Below the pieces are notes generated by a model. The model searched no databases. It was not told the origin of the DNA and saw only the letters and a list, made by a program, of their open reading frames with translations. Shown piece after piece: positions 1 through 8,367 of a stretch of DNA of 56,568 nucleotides. Source of the DNA: Pseudomonadota bacterium (GTDB taxonomy: Bacteria; Myxococcota_A; UBA796; UBA9615); contig JAAESI010000007.1 of the NCBI GenBank assembly GCA_024229515.1, positions 1 to 56,568 of the forward strand, read 5' to 3'. Positions within the stretch are counted from its first letter, which is position 1. Every line of letters starts with the position of its first letter. The translations under genes and the position numbers were made by a program.

Positions 1-140
1 AAACGAAGCCCTCACGGCTTGCAACATCCTGAACCGGATGTCTGAACTCGGGATGCCGAGGTCAGAGCGGATCGCGACGGCTTGAAAACCGGGGGCCAGG
101 GCGGCTCTTCATGTGCCGATTCGATCCTTGCACCAACGCC
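1..140 (+). mobile_element. 3' end of an insertion sequence (partial, runs off left edge)
   Basis: The left edge carries the tail of a plus-strand ORF that stops at 85, then about 55 non-coding bases ending in TGCACCAACGCC at 129-140. The reverse complement of 122-140 matches 56428-56446 at 17 of 19 bases. There the same sequence lies just upstream of a truncated ORF start. The homology of the neighbouring minus-strand gene to SMP-30 proteins breaks off at about 141, exactly at this repeat. Together these suggest the right end of an IS inserted in that gene, with the contig breaking inside the element. The IS family is not recognised. Confidence 0.55.
2..85 (+). CDS. C-terminal 27 residues of a probable transposase (partial)
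   Basis: An open frame enters from the left edge and reads NEALTACNILNRMSELGMPR and a few more residues, ending at TGA 83-85. The alternating hydrophobic/charged pattern is protein-like. It lies between the contig edge and an inverted-repeat end that also occurs at the other edge of the window, so it is inferred to be the tail of the transposase whose first codons are seen at 56516. No catalytic residue is visible and the family cannot be assigned from this piece. Confidence 0.4.
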   Translation, partial: NEALTACNILNRMSELGMPRSERIATA

Positions 141-603
141 CGTCGTCGGTGAACTTGAAGGGGACCCCGTCCGCTTCGGTCGAGAGCACCTCGACGGTCC
201 CGTCGGGCGCGATCGCCAGCAGCCCCTTGAAGCAGTCCGCCGCGATCAGCCGCCCGTCGGGGTGCCAGGCGAGGCCGAGCGCGCGCCCGCCGGTGACGGC
301 GAAGTCTTCGACCGTGCCGTCGGGCAGCACGCGCACGATGCGGCCGTCCGTGGTGCCTCCGTAGACCCGCCCCTGGGCGTCGACGGCGACGTCTTCGGCC
401 TGCGCCAGCGGCAGCGAGGTCATCCGCCGGAGGTCCTCGTTGGGGGCGATGGCGCGGGCGGCGCTGGGCGTCCACGCCACCGGATCGATGCGCGCGGGGG
501 CGAAGAGCATCACCCCGATCAAGAGGGTGAACACGGCGGCGGCGAGGGCGAGCTTGTTCTTCACGAAACGAGCTTGCCCCAACCCTTTCATCCGTGTATC
601 CAT
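109..603 (-). pseudogene. SMP-30/strictosidine-synthase-like protein, truncated at its C-terminus
   Basis: The first ~150 residues have an N-terminal membrane anchor (about residues 16-36) followed by beta-propeller-like sequence: AEDVAVDAQGRVYGGTTDGR, then LGLAWHPDGRL and VPFKFTDD. This is how membrane-anchored SMP-30/gluconolactonase and strictosidine-synthase-like proteins begin; such proteins usually have 300-400 residues. Right after FTDD, where the family continues with a long propeller, the frame runs into unrelated DNA and stops at 109. The break coincides with the inverted-repeat end at 129-140, so the gene looks interrupted by an IS. Start ATG at 603; the divergent alkB-like gene begins 24 bp away. 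The protein is probably not functional here. Confidence 0.6.
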
Positions 604-626
604 AACAAACGTTCGGTAAAAGTGGA

Positions 627-1670
627 ATGAGCATGAGAGCTTTCAAGTACGCCTTCGTCTACGTCATCCCCGCGATCGCGATCGCCGGACTGCTGCTGGG
701 CGGCGGGTGGCTGTGGGCGACCCCGATCCTCATCTTCGGGCTCATCCCGTTGGCCGAGCTGCTCATCGGCGGCGAAGAGGGGAACCCGACCGACGCAGAG
801 GTCGCGGAGCGCACGTCGGACTGGCGGTACAAGGCGGTGATCTACGCCGCGCTGCCGGTGCAGGTGGCGGTGGTCGTGCTGCTGATGACCCAGATCGCCT
901 CGGGCGCCTACGCCGGCCTCGATCTGGCCGGAGCCATCGTCACGGCGGGCCTGAACTGCGGCGGCCTGGGCATCAACATCGGCCACGAATTGGGGCACCG
1001 CCCCGACAAGCGCGAGCAACTCATGGCCAAGCTGCTGCTCGGCACGACGATGTACGCGCACTTCTTCATCGAGCACAACCGAGGCCACCACTCGCGCGTC
1101 GCCACCGCCGAGGACCCCGCCACCTCCCGCCGCGGCGAGTGGGTCTACACCTTCTGGTTCCGCTCGATGCTCGGCGGCATGAAGTCCGCCTTCGACCTCG
1201 AGGCGGTCCGGCTTCGCCGCCGCGATAAGCGCGTGCTCGGCTGGCAGAACGAGTTCATCCGCTTGATGACCTGGCAGACCGCCGCCGTCGTCGTCGCAGG
1301 GCTGGCCTTCGGGCCCGTGGCGGCCGCTGCTTGGGTGCTCGCCGGGATCATCGGTGGGCTGCTGCTGGAGACCGTGAACTACCTGGAGCACTACGGCCTC
1401 TCGCGGGACAAGAACGAGCGCGGCCGCTACGAGCGGGTCCGGCCGGAGCACTCCTGGAACAGCAACGCGACCCTGGGCCGCCTGCTCCTGTTCGAGCTGA
1501 CGCGCCACAGCGATCACCACGCCCACCCCAAGCGGCCGTACCCCGTGCTGCGGCATTTTGACGAAGCACCCGAGCTTCCGACCGGCTACCCCGGCATGAT
1601 CCTCCTGGCGCTGGTGCCGCCGCTCTTCTTCGCGGTCATGCACCCCCGACTGGAGCTCGCCGCCGCCTGA
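627..1670 (+). CDS. alkB: AlkB-type alkane 1-monooxygenase (membrane di-iron hydroxylase)
   Basis: A 347-residue integral-membrane protein of the fatty-acid-desaturase/alkane-hydroxylase superfamily. All histidine boxes of alkane 1-monooxygenases are present: HELGH at residues 120-124, EHNRGHH at 149-155 and LTRHSDHHAH at 291-300, plus the NYLEHYGL signature at 251-258. These bind the two irons that hydroxylate the terminal carbon of medium-chain alkanes, with electrons normally coming from rubredoxin and its reductase; neither is encoded nearby. Hydrophobic segments lie near 10-45, 70-110 and 215-245. Start ATG 627 was chosen; ATG 633 is an equal alternative. The stop TGA overlaps the ATG of the following TetR gene (TGATG), so the two are probably co-transcribed. 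Substrate range cannot be read from the sequence. Confidence 0.9.
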   Translation: MSMRAFKYAFVYVIPAIAIAGLLLGGGWLWATPILIFGLIPLAELLIGGEEGNPTDAEVAERTSDWRYKAVIYAALPVQVAVVVLLMTQIASGAYAGLDLAGAIVTAGLNCGGLGINIGHELGHRPDKREQLMAKLLLGTTMYAHFFIEHNRGHHSRVATAEDPATSRRGEWVYTFWFRSMLGGMKSAFDLEAVRLRRRDKRVLGWQNEFIRLMTWQTAAVVVAGLAFGPVAAAAWVLAGIIGGLLLETVNYLEHYGLSRDKNERGRYERVRPEHSWNSNATLGRLLLFELTRHSDHHAHPKRPYPVLRHFDEAPELPTGYPGMILLALVPPLFFAVMHPRLELAAA

Positions 1671-2212
1671 TGCCGAAGGTTGTCGACCACGATCAGCAAC
1701 GCTCCGAGCTGCTGGCAGCCGCGTTCGACCTGTTCGCCGACAAGGGCTACTCGGCGACCTCCATGCGGGCCCTGGCGGCTGGCCTCGGGGTCTCGACGGG
1801 CACGCTCTATCACTACTTCGCGGGCAAGGACGACATCTTCGAGCAGATGCTCGTGTGGCTGTCCGAGCGCGATGTTGAGGAGGCCACGGCCCTCATTCCT
1901 GACGACGCGACGCTGCGCCTGCGGCTGGAGCTGCTGTTCACCTGGATCCGGGGCAACGCCCAGTACCTGCGGCGGCTGCTGCTGCTGACCCTCGACTTCC
2001 AGCGGCATCGCTCCGACGAGGACGCCAAGGCACTGGTGCGGGCCTCGACCCGGCTCTACCGGGACGCGCTCAACGATCAGCTGGGGCCGACCGTGGGGGG
2101 CGCTCCCTGGAGCCTCATCCAGGGGATGCTCGTGCACGAGATGCTCGACCCCGAGAACGTCGACGTGCCCGACCACCTCGATGCGCTGATGCGGCTGCTC
2201 GATTCGGACTGA
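1670..2212 (+). CDS. TetR/AcrR-family transcriptional regulator
   Basis: A 180-residue protein with an N-terminal TetR helix-turn-helix: AAFDLFADKGYSATSMRALA followed by GVSTGTLYHYFAGKDDIFE, recognition helix near residues 38-50. The C-terminal ligand-binding part (about 60-180) is all-helical and divergent, as usual for the family. The start codon overlaps the stop of the alkB-type gene (TGATG), so it is translationally coupled. The obvious inference is that it controls the monooxygenase operon in response to a hydrophobic substrate or product. No operator was identified. The TANNNT promoter of the next gene begins at its stop codon. Confidence 0.85.
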   Translation: MPKVVDHDQQRSELLAAAFDLFADKGYSATSMRALAAGLGVSTGTLYHYFAGKDDIFEQMLVWLSERDVEEATALIPDDATLRLRLELLFTWIRGNAQYLRRLLLLTLDFQRHRSDEDAKALVRASTRLYRDALNDQLGPTVGGAPWSLIQGMLVHEMLDPENVDVPDHLDALMRLLDSD

Positions 2213-2218
2213 TACGCT
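2213..2218 (+). promoter_or_regulatory. Candidate -10 box of a leaderless promoter for the M16 operon
   Basis: TACGCT is followed by exactly six bases (GGGCCC) and then ATG 2225. This places the predicted transcription start at or next to the start codon. No Shine-Dalgarno-like sequence is present. The same layout recurs at several other operon starts in the window. Confidence 0.45.
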
Positions 2219-2224
2219 GGGCCC

Positions 2225-3571
2225 ATGAGGGCCTGGGGGATCGGCGTAGCCATGATGGCGGCGCTCTTGCCGATGCCGTCGGCCCGGGCCGACATCGACC
2301 ACCGCTCCTTCACCCTCCCCAACGGCCTCCACGTCGTGCTCCACGAGGACCACACGACCCCGATCGTGGCGATCGACGTCGTCGTGCACGCGGGCTGGCG
2401 GGACGAGGTGCAGGGCAAGCGCCACCTCGCCCACCTTGTCGAGCACCTGATGTTCCAGCGGAGCGAGTCGGCGGAGCGGGACTTCGCCGTCGAGATCGAG
2501 CGGCTCGGGGGCACCGCGGGGGCCAGCACCCACGTCGAGCACACCCACTACGACACCGTGATCCCGAGCACCCACCTGGAGCGGGTGCTGTGGCTCGAGG
2601 CGGACCGCCTCGGCTGGCTCCCGGGGGGGCTGGAGGCGGACGACCTGGAGGCGCAGCGCGAGGTCATCCGCAGCGAAGGCCGGCAGCGGGTCCGCGACTC
2701 CATCTTCGCCCCCGCGCTCTATGTGCTCCCCAACACGATGTACAAGGAGACGCACCCGTACTGGCTCCCCGCCGATGGTGCGTTCGAGGACCTGGACGGG
2801 CTGACGCTGGAGGACGTCCGAGGCTTCTGGGAAGAGCGCTACGCCCCGTCGAACGCCTCGCTGTCGATCGCCGGCGACTTCGACCCCGCCTTGGTGGAGC
2901 AGCTGGTCCGCGACACCTTCGGCACCATCCCGGACCGACCCACGGACCTCCGTCGCGAGCCCAAGCAGGGGGCCGCGTGGCTCTCCAAGAAGGTGACGGT
3001 GCGGGCCGACGTGCCCCAGGGCGTCGTGATGGTGCGGTGGCCGACCCCGGCGTGGGGCAAGCCCGGCGACGCCGAGTTGGACATGTTCGCCGCGCTCATC
3101 AGCGGCACGTGGCCGGACGGGCGGACGTGGTCGGCCCACCAGCGCTCGTTGCGTGGTTCGGGGGAGTTCACGATCACCGTCAGCCACGACCGGCGGAACG
3201 CCCCCAGCCGCGTGCTCGAGGGCATCTGGGACGTGGTCGAGGCGTTCGCCAGCGTGGACGTCGGCCGCGAGCGGCTCCAGGGCGTGCGATCGTCCATGCG
3301 CCGGACCACCCTCGCCGCCCTGGACGGGCCCGCCGCGGTGGCCGCCCGGCTGAACATGTACTGGCGCCTCAGCGGATCGACCGAGGCCTTGGACGCGGAT
3401 CTGGGCCGGTACCGGGATGTCTCGCCCGGATCGATGCGTCGGGCCATCGCCGGGAACCTCTACAACTGGGAGCCGGTGGTGGTGTTCGTGCGGTACTCCA
3501 AGAAAGCGCCGCCGCCCTGCTTTCCCGGGCTGGAGCTGAAGGGCACCGAGTGTGCGGAGGTGGGGAAGTGA
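2225..3571 (+). CDS. M16-family zinc metallopeptidase, catalytically competent subunit
   Basis: A 448-residue secreted protein with a signal peptide (residues 1-22, ending PSARA) and an M16 peptidase domain. The inverted zinc motif HxxEH reads HLVEH at 70-74; the third ligand is probably the Glu near 151 in REVIRSEGR. The length corresponds to a single M16B half (about 420-450 residues) that must pair with a partner. The next gene encodes such a partner lacking the zinc motif and overlaps this one by four bases (GTGA). M16B heterodimers degrade small peptides or process exported proteins; the substrate here is unknown. The start follows a TANNNT box by six bases and has no ribosome binding site, so a leaderless message is likely. 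Confidence 0.88.
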   Translation: MRAWGIGVAMMAALLPMPSARADIDHRSFTLPNGLHVVLHEDHTTPIVAIDVVVHAGWRDEVQGKRHLAHLVEHLMFQRSESAERDFAVEIERLGGTAGASTHVEHTHYDTVIPSTHLERVLWLEADRLGWLPGGLEADDLEAQREVIRSEGRQRVRDSIFAPALYVLPNTMYKETHPYWLPADGAFEDLDGLTLEDVRGFWEERYAPSNASLSIAGDFDPALVEQLVRDTFGTIPDRPTDLRREPKQGAAWLSKKVTVRADVPQGVVMVRWPTPAWGKPGDAELDMFAALISGTWPDGRTWSAHQRSLRGSGEFTITVSHDRRNAPSRVLEGIWDVVEAFASVDVGRERLQGVRSSMRRTTLAALDGPAAVAARLNMYWRLSGSTEALDADLGRYRDVSPGSMRRAIAGNLYNWEPVVVFVRYSKKAPPPCFPGLELKGTECAEVGK

Positions 3572-5004
3572 CCGCCTCCCGGTTCGCGCTCGCGACAGTG
3601 TTCCTTCTGCTGACGGCGCTGCCGGCGGCGGCTGAGGGACCCCGGGGAGCACCCCCGCCGCCAGGGTCCCCGCCGGAGGCCCGGCTCCCCACGGTGGAGA
3701 CCTTCCAGCTCGCCAACGAGCTCCGCGTCGTGCTCGTGAACGACGACGACCTGCCGCTGGTGAGGGTGGCGTTCGTATTCGAGGGGGCGGCCCAGGCCGA
3801 GGCTGCGAACCAGCGCGGGCTGAGCCGCCTGACGGCCCGGCTGATGCTCTACGGCGGGGTCGACGGCTGGGACCAGGACGTCGACTTCTTCCAGGAGCGG
3901 ACCGAGGGGCTTCAGGTGCTCGCGTCGGACTCGTTCACGGGGTTCCAGTTCTCCTGCTTCCCCAAGGATCTGATGCGCGCGCTCGAGGAGTTCGACCACC
4001 TCCTGGCGTCGCCGAAGCTGGCCAAGAAGGACGTGCTCGGCATGATCGGCTCGTCGGCGGAGCAGCTGGCGGGGAGCCGGGCCAACGCCCAGGCGGTGGG
4101 GTTCGAGCGGGTGCGCAAGCTGGTGCTCAAGTGGCACCGCGAGGAGATCGACGCGTACGGCAGCGAGGCGACGCTGCTGGCGCTGACGCCGGTCGAGGTG
4201 CGGAGCTTCCACGACATCTGGTTCCGCCCCGACCAGGCCACGCTGTTCGTGGTCGGCGACATCGACCGTGCCCGGCTGGAGGGGATCCTCGACATCTCCA
4301 TGACCCTCTGGACGGTGGCGGACGCGCCTGCCGCGCCCGTGGGGCACCCCGCCCCCCCGGCCGATGCCCGCGCCCGGACCGTGCTCCTGCATCGCGGCGA
4401 CGTCGTGCAGTCGCAGGTCTTCGTGGCCGCCCCCGCCCCCGCCGCGAACTCCGGCGTTCTGGCGGCATTGGCGGTGCTCGCGGAGGCGCTCGGCGGCGGC
4501 ATCGACAGCCGGTTGAACCGGGTCCTGCGCGAGGAACGGGCCGACAGCTACGGGCTGGGTGCGTACCACGAGGTGATGCCCGACGCGGGCATCCTGTGGC
4601 TCACCGGAGCGGTCGACGCCGACGCCACGGCGCGGTCGCTGGAGCAGATCCTGGCGATGCTGGACGAGCTCGGTTCGACCCCCATGCCCCCCGCTGAGCT
4701 GCGCGCCGCCCAGGCCGTGCTCGAGGGCGAGGTGATGCGGGGTGCGGCGACCACCTGGGGGCTGCTCGGGCAACTGCTCGAACAGGTCCAGCGGGGGCGG
4801 GACCCCGCGGCCCTGGCGGGGTGGATCGAGGAGATCCGGGCGGTCACCCCCGAGGCGGTGCAGAAGGCCGCGGCCAGGTGGCTGGGGCCGGAAGCGCGAA
4901 CCGTGCTCGTGGTCGGCGACGCCAACCGGATCACGACCTCCCTGGAGAAGCTCTTCGGAGAGGTCGAGACCAAGTACCGATCCGGCGAAGGACCCGCTCA
5001 GTAG
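3568..5004 (+). CDS. M16-family peptidase-like protein, inactive partner subunit
   Basis: A 478-residue exported protein (signal peptide about 1-22, then a Pro-rich stretch) with M16 fold features. At the position of HxxEH it reads RGLSRLTARLML, so the zinc ligands and catalytic Glu are gone. C-terminal M16 features are retained, including a Gly-rich segment GGGIDSRLNRVLRE followed by SYGLGAY. This is the usual arrangement of M16B pairs in which one subunit is catalytic and the other shapes the substrate chamber. GTG 3568 was chosen because it overlaps the previous TGA and begins a good signal peptide; the frame is open much further upstream, but only as antisense-type noise within the preceding gene. 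Confidence 0.85.
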   Translation: MTASRFALATVFLLLTALPAAAEGPRGAPPPPGSPPEARLPTVETFQLANELRVVLVNDDDLPLVRVAFVFEGAAQAEAANQRGLSRLTARLMLYGGVDGWDQDVDFFQERTEGLQVLASDSFTGFQFSCFPKDLMRALEEFDHLLASPKLAKKDVLGMIGSSAEQLAGSRANAQAVGFERVRKLVLKWHREEIDAYGSEATLLALTPVEVRSFHDIWFRPDQATLFVVGDIDRARLEGILDISMTLWTVADAPAAPVGHPAPPADARARTVLLHRGDVVQSQVFVAAPAPAANSGVLAALAVLAEALGGGIDSRLNRVLREERADSYGLGAYHEVMPDAGILWLTGAVDADATARSLEQILAMLDELGSTPMPPAELRAAQAVLEGEVMRGAATTWGLLGQLLEQVQRGRDPAALAGWIEEIRAVTPEAVQKAAARWLGPEARTVLVVGDANRITTSLEKLFGEVETKYRSGEGPAQ

Positions 5005-5007
5005 GGC

Positions 5008-6300
5008 TCAGGCCGACGCCCGGAGGCGCTTCTCCTTCTTGATGATCCGCTTGCGCGCCATCGTGGCCATCTTCAGGCCGCGCAGCGCGGCGTGGGGATC
5101 GACCAGGTGGGTGGTCGGCGGCTTGGCCCCCAGCGCCACCAGCACGTTGGCCAGCGGCAGTTGCATGTCGTTCTGCATCTGGGTCCACTCGGCGATGAGC
5201 ACGGCGTAGGGCCGCACCAGGGGGCCGATCCCGTAGCGGACCTGCGAGATGCCGACGATGTAGAGGTGGCGGTGATCCGGGAGCAGGCGGCCGCCGACCG
5301 TCTGGGCGGTCTTGCCGACGACCTCGCACATCCCCTCGGGCAGGAACGGGAAGCTGAGGTGGTAGCCGGTGGCGCAGACCACGAGGTCGTACGTCGCCTC
5401 CTCCCCGTCTTCGAAGATGACCGTGCGGCCGCGCACGTCGACCACGTTGGGGCGGGGCTGGATCCAGCCGTGCTTGAGGTAGTGGAACACCTCGGAGTTC
5501 ACCGTCGGGTGCGCCTCGTACAGCTTGTGGTCCGGCTCGGGGAGCCCGTACTAGGCGTAGCTGCCGATGGCGATCCTGCGCAGCAGCCCGGCGAAGAACC
5601 GCTGCAGCCACACCGGCGTCCAGGGGTTCAGCAGCTCCACGCTGGGACGCCCCAGGATCGTCTTGGGCTGGAAGTGGTACCCGCGGCGCAGGCTCCAGTC
5701 GCAGTGCGCCCCCACCCGCCCCGCCTCCGAGGCGATGTCGCAGCCCGAGTTGCCTCCGCCGAGCACCAGCACGCGCTTGCCGGCGAGCTGCTCGGGCCGC
5801 TTGTAGTCCTTGCTGTGGATGAGCTCCCCGACGTAGTCCTCGGTCCACGGCGGCAGCACACGGTCCCAGTGGTGGCCGTTGCAGACGAGCACGCCCTTGA
5901 CGATGCGGTCTTCGGGGCCCCCGTTGCCCATGCGAATCGTGGCGTCCCACAGCTGATCAGTGCGCTGCCGTACGCGGGTCACCTTCGCGTCGAAGACGAT
6001 GCGGTCGCGCAGCGAGAACTCATCCGCGAAGGCGTTGTAGTACGCCTCCATCTGCGCCCGGCTGGAGAAGTCCGGGTAGTCCTTCGGCATCGGCCAGTCG
6101 GGAAACTCGGTCGTCGTCCGGCTGCTGATGATATGGGCCGTCTCGTAGACGCCGTGAGCCCAGTTGCCGCCGACGTGGTCGGTGGCCTCGACCTGGATGT
6201 ACGGGATCTCCGCTTCAGCCAGGGCCTTGGCGCACGCCAGCCCGAGGGGGCCGGCCCCCACGATCAGCATGGAGCCGGCGCACTCGGACGGGAGCTGCAC
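5008..6300 (-). pseudogene. Flavin-containing monooxygenase interrupted by one in-frame TAG
   Basis: A 430-codon FAD/NADPH-dependent monooxygenase of the FMO type. The FAD Rossmann motif VGAGPLG is at about residues 14-20, the NADPH Rossmann motif VLGGGNSGCD in the middle, and the C-terminal ATGYHLSFPFLP motif is intact. Codon 250 (5551-5553) is TAG, between IAIGSYA and YGLPEPDHKL; both sides stay in one frame and both match the family. The homologous position normally holds Gln or Lys, so one CAG-to-TAG or AAG-to-TAG change explains it. GTG 6300 is preferred as start because it gives ten residues before the Rossmann motif and lies six bases after the upstream stop; ATG 6270 is the alternative. 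It is either a recent pseudogene, a read-through gene or a sequence error. Confidence 0.75.
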
Positions 6301-6305
6301 GGACG

Positions 6306-8318
6306 CTAGTTCGTGTTGAGCTGGTACGAGACCTTCTTGCGCTCGCCGTCCCACGGCGGGAACGACAGCTTGTTCACCTCGCGGCTGACGCAGCTGTCCA
6401 GGCCGGTGCCGGTCCACCCCGACGAGCTCACCCGCGCGCGGGTGACGGAGCCGTCGGAGTTGATGGTGAAGCGCAGGCTGAGCGGGTTCGGCACGTCCGC
6501 GCCGCGGTCCTTCTCGGTGGAGACGCAGCGCTTGATGGCGGCGTTGTTGCCGATGATCGTGCCGATGATGAAGTCGGACGGGCCTTCGCCGCCGCCGGCC
6601 GGCTCTTCGCGCGGCTCCGGGGTGCGCTCGGGCGTCGACTCCGGCGTGGGCTCGCGGGTCGGGCGTTCCGTTCGCTCCTCACGCGGCGTGCGCTCCTCGC
6701 GGGGCTCGGGCGTCGGCCGCTGGGTCGGCTCCTCGCGGGGGGCGGGGGTCGGCGCGGGCGTCGCTTCGGGGGCCGGAGTCGCCTCCGGAGCGGGCGTCGC
6801 GTCCACGGGCGCGTCGGTGGCGGCGTCGGTGCCGGCATCGCTCGCGGCGTCGCCGGCAGCAGAGTCATCGTCGTCCGCGGCGGGGGTCGGCTCGGGGACC
6901 TTCTCGGGCGCTTCGCCGCCGGAGATCAACTCGCAGGGGAGGTACTCCGTGTCGGTCTGCGCGTTGAGCTCGCACATCAGGTCGTCGAACCAACCGGCGG
7001 TGATGCCCCAGACGCAGAGGCCGAGGATCAGGAGCACGAGGCCGGCGCAGCCGCCGCAGCCCTGCAGCAGGCAGGACCCCTTCTTCTTCTTCTTCTTCTT
7101 CTTGCCCTTCTTGGGCTCGTCGTCGTCATCGTCCGACGAAGGCGTCGGGGTCGGCTCGGGCTTCGGCTCCGCCTTGGCGGGCTCGGGGGTGGGCGCGGGC
7201 TCGGAGACGGACTCTTCGAGTTCGAGTTCGACCGCCTCGGGCTCGGCCTGGGCGGCCGGGGCGGGCTCGGGCTCGGGGGTGGGTTCCGGCGTGGCGGGCT
7301 CGGGCGCAGGTTCGGCGACCGGGGTGGACTCACCGGTGGTGGCCTTCGCGGCCGACAAGAGCGCCTCGGCGAGCTTGGCCACGGTGGTAGGGCGATCGTC
7401 GGGGCTGGCGGCGAGGGCGTTGCCGATCACCTCGGCCATGGGACCGAGCGCATCGGACGGCGTCAGGCCGACCTCCTTGGCCGCCTGCACGTCCGAGACG
7501 CTGGCGGCTTCGGGCCACGGGAGCGCGCCGGTGAGCATGCGGTGCAGGAGCAGGCCGATGGACCAGACGTCCGCGCGGTCGTCGGTGTCGGTGCCGGCGT
7601 GCAACTCGGGGGCGATGTACGCGACGTCGGAGGCGCCCGCGCCGGGCCGGTCCGCGAGCACACTGCCGGAGGGGCGGGCCACGCCCGCGTCGACCACGAC
7701 GGCGCCGGTGTCGGTGACGAAGACGGTGTCGGGGCTGAGGCCTCCGTGGACGACGCCGCGCGAGTGCGCGTAGCCGACCGCGTCGATGATTCCGCTGGCC
7801 ACGTCCATCGCGCCCGGGAGGGGTCCGGAGGTCTCGGCGAGCAGCTCGCTGAGGCGCTTGCCGCCGAGGGGGCGGATCGCGACGACGACGAGGCCGGCCT
7901 CGATCGTCGAGGACTGCACGTCGGCGAGGTTGGGGTGGGTCAGCTTGAGGCCGGGATCGGACTCTTCCTTGACCCGCGCCACGAAGTCTTCGTCCGAGGC
8001 GAGCTCGGGGTGGATGACGCGAAGCCAGACATCGCCGCCCTGGCGTTCGGCCACGGACTCGATGGTGTGGCGGCCCTGGTACCAGGCGCCGAGGGCGTCC
8101 ACGGCCAGTTCGTTGGCGATGGTGTAGGAGCCGACGGTCTTGGGGGTCTCCCGATCCTCGGCCGCGGCGACCGCGGGATCGGGGATGGCGGGGAGCGAAT
8201 GCGTCGACGGCGGTCCGCCGAGGATGCGCTTCTTCTCCTCCTCGAACTCTTCGCGAGTCAGGAGTCCGCGGTCGAGAAGGTCGGCGAGATCTTTGAGTTG
8301 CTGGGTCTTGCTGGGCAC
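6306..8318 (-). CDS. SHOCT-pseudokinase-transmembrane-AgmX-like protein
   Basis: A 670-residue multidomain membrane protein. Residues 5-33 are a SHOCT-type helix pair (LADLLDRGLLTREEFEEEKK). Residues ~62-325 have a Ser/Thr protein kinase fold but key residues are lost: Arg100 replaces the ATP-binding Lys, HGG 191-193 replaces HRD, and DAG 210-212 replaces DFG; APE-like APEL is kept. A Pro/Glu/Ala linker, an Asp run, a Lys-rich tract and one membrane helix (about 421-442) follow, then a Thr/Pro/Glu-rich stalk with TPEP repeats. The last ~90 residues (RFTINSDGSVTRARVSSSGW) resemble AgmX/TonB-like C-terminal domains of myxobacteria. GTG 8318 is chosen over upstream starts because GGGGAGGAAG precedes it at good spacing. 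It likely acts as an envelope-spanning scaffold rather than an enzyme. Confidence 0.75.
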   Translation of the reverse strand: MPSKTQQLKDLADLLDRGLLTREEFEEEKKRILGGPPSTHSLPAIPDPAVAAAEDRETPKTVGSYTIANELAVDALGAWYQGRHTIESVAERQGGDVWLRVIHPELASDEDFVARVKEESDPGLKLTHPNLADVQSSTIEAGLVVVAIRPLGGKRLSELLAETSGPLPGAMDVASGIIDAVGYAHSRGVVHGGLSPDTVFVTDTGAVVVDAGVARPSGSVLADRPGAGASDVAYIAPELHAGTDTDDRADVWSIGLLLHRMLTGALPWPEAASVSDVQAAKEVGLTPSDALGPMAEVIGNALAASPDDRPTTVAKLAEALLSAAKATTGESTPVAEPAPEPATPEPTPEPEPAPAAQAEPEAVELELEESVSEPAPTPEPAKAEPKPEPTPTPSSDDDDDEPKKGKKKKKKKKGSCLLQGCGGCAGLVLLILGLCVWGITAGWFDDLMCELNAQTDTEYLPCELISGGEAPEKVPEPTPAADDDDSAAGDAASDAGTDAATDAPVDATPAPEATPAPEATPAPTPAPREEPTQRPTPEPREERTPREERTERPTREPTPESTPERTPEPREEPAGGGEGPSDFIIGTIIGNNAAIKRCVSTEKDRGADVPNPLSLRFTINSDGSVTRARVSSSGWTGTGLDSCVSREVNKLSFPPWDGERKKVSYQLNTN

Positions 8319-8367
8319 GTCTGGTCTTCCTCCCCGGACAGGCGGCGGCAACCCTACCGGATCGCCG

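Noticed and set aside
1586..3652. 688-codon open frame on the minus strand over the TetR and M16 genes
   Set aside because: Low-complexity Arg/Pro/Gly composition, antisense to well-conserved genes; a by-product of high GC at third codon positions.
5551..5553. TAG as a pyrrolysine codon in the flavin monooxygenase
   Set aside because: No PYLIS-like context or Pyl genes are visible, and the position is variable Gln/Lys in the family, not a catalytic residue.
5092..6309. 405-codon plus-strand frame over the flavin monooxygenase
   Set aside because: Antisense shadow; the monooxygenase motifs are on the minus strand.
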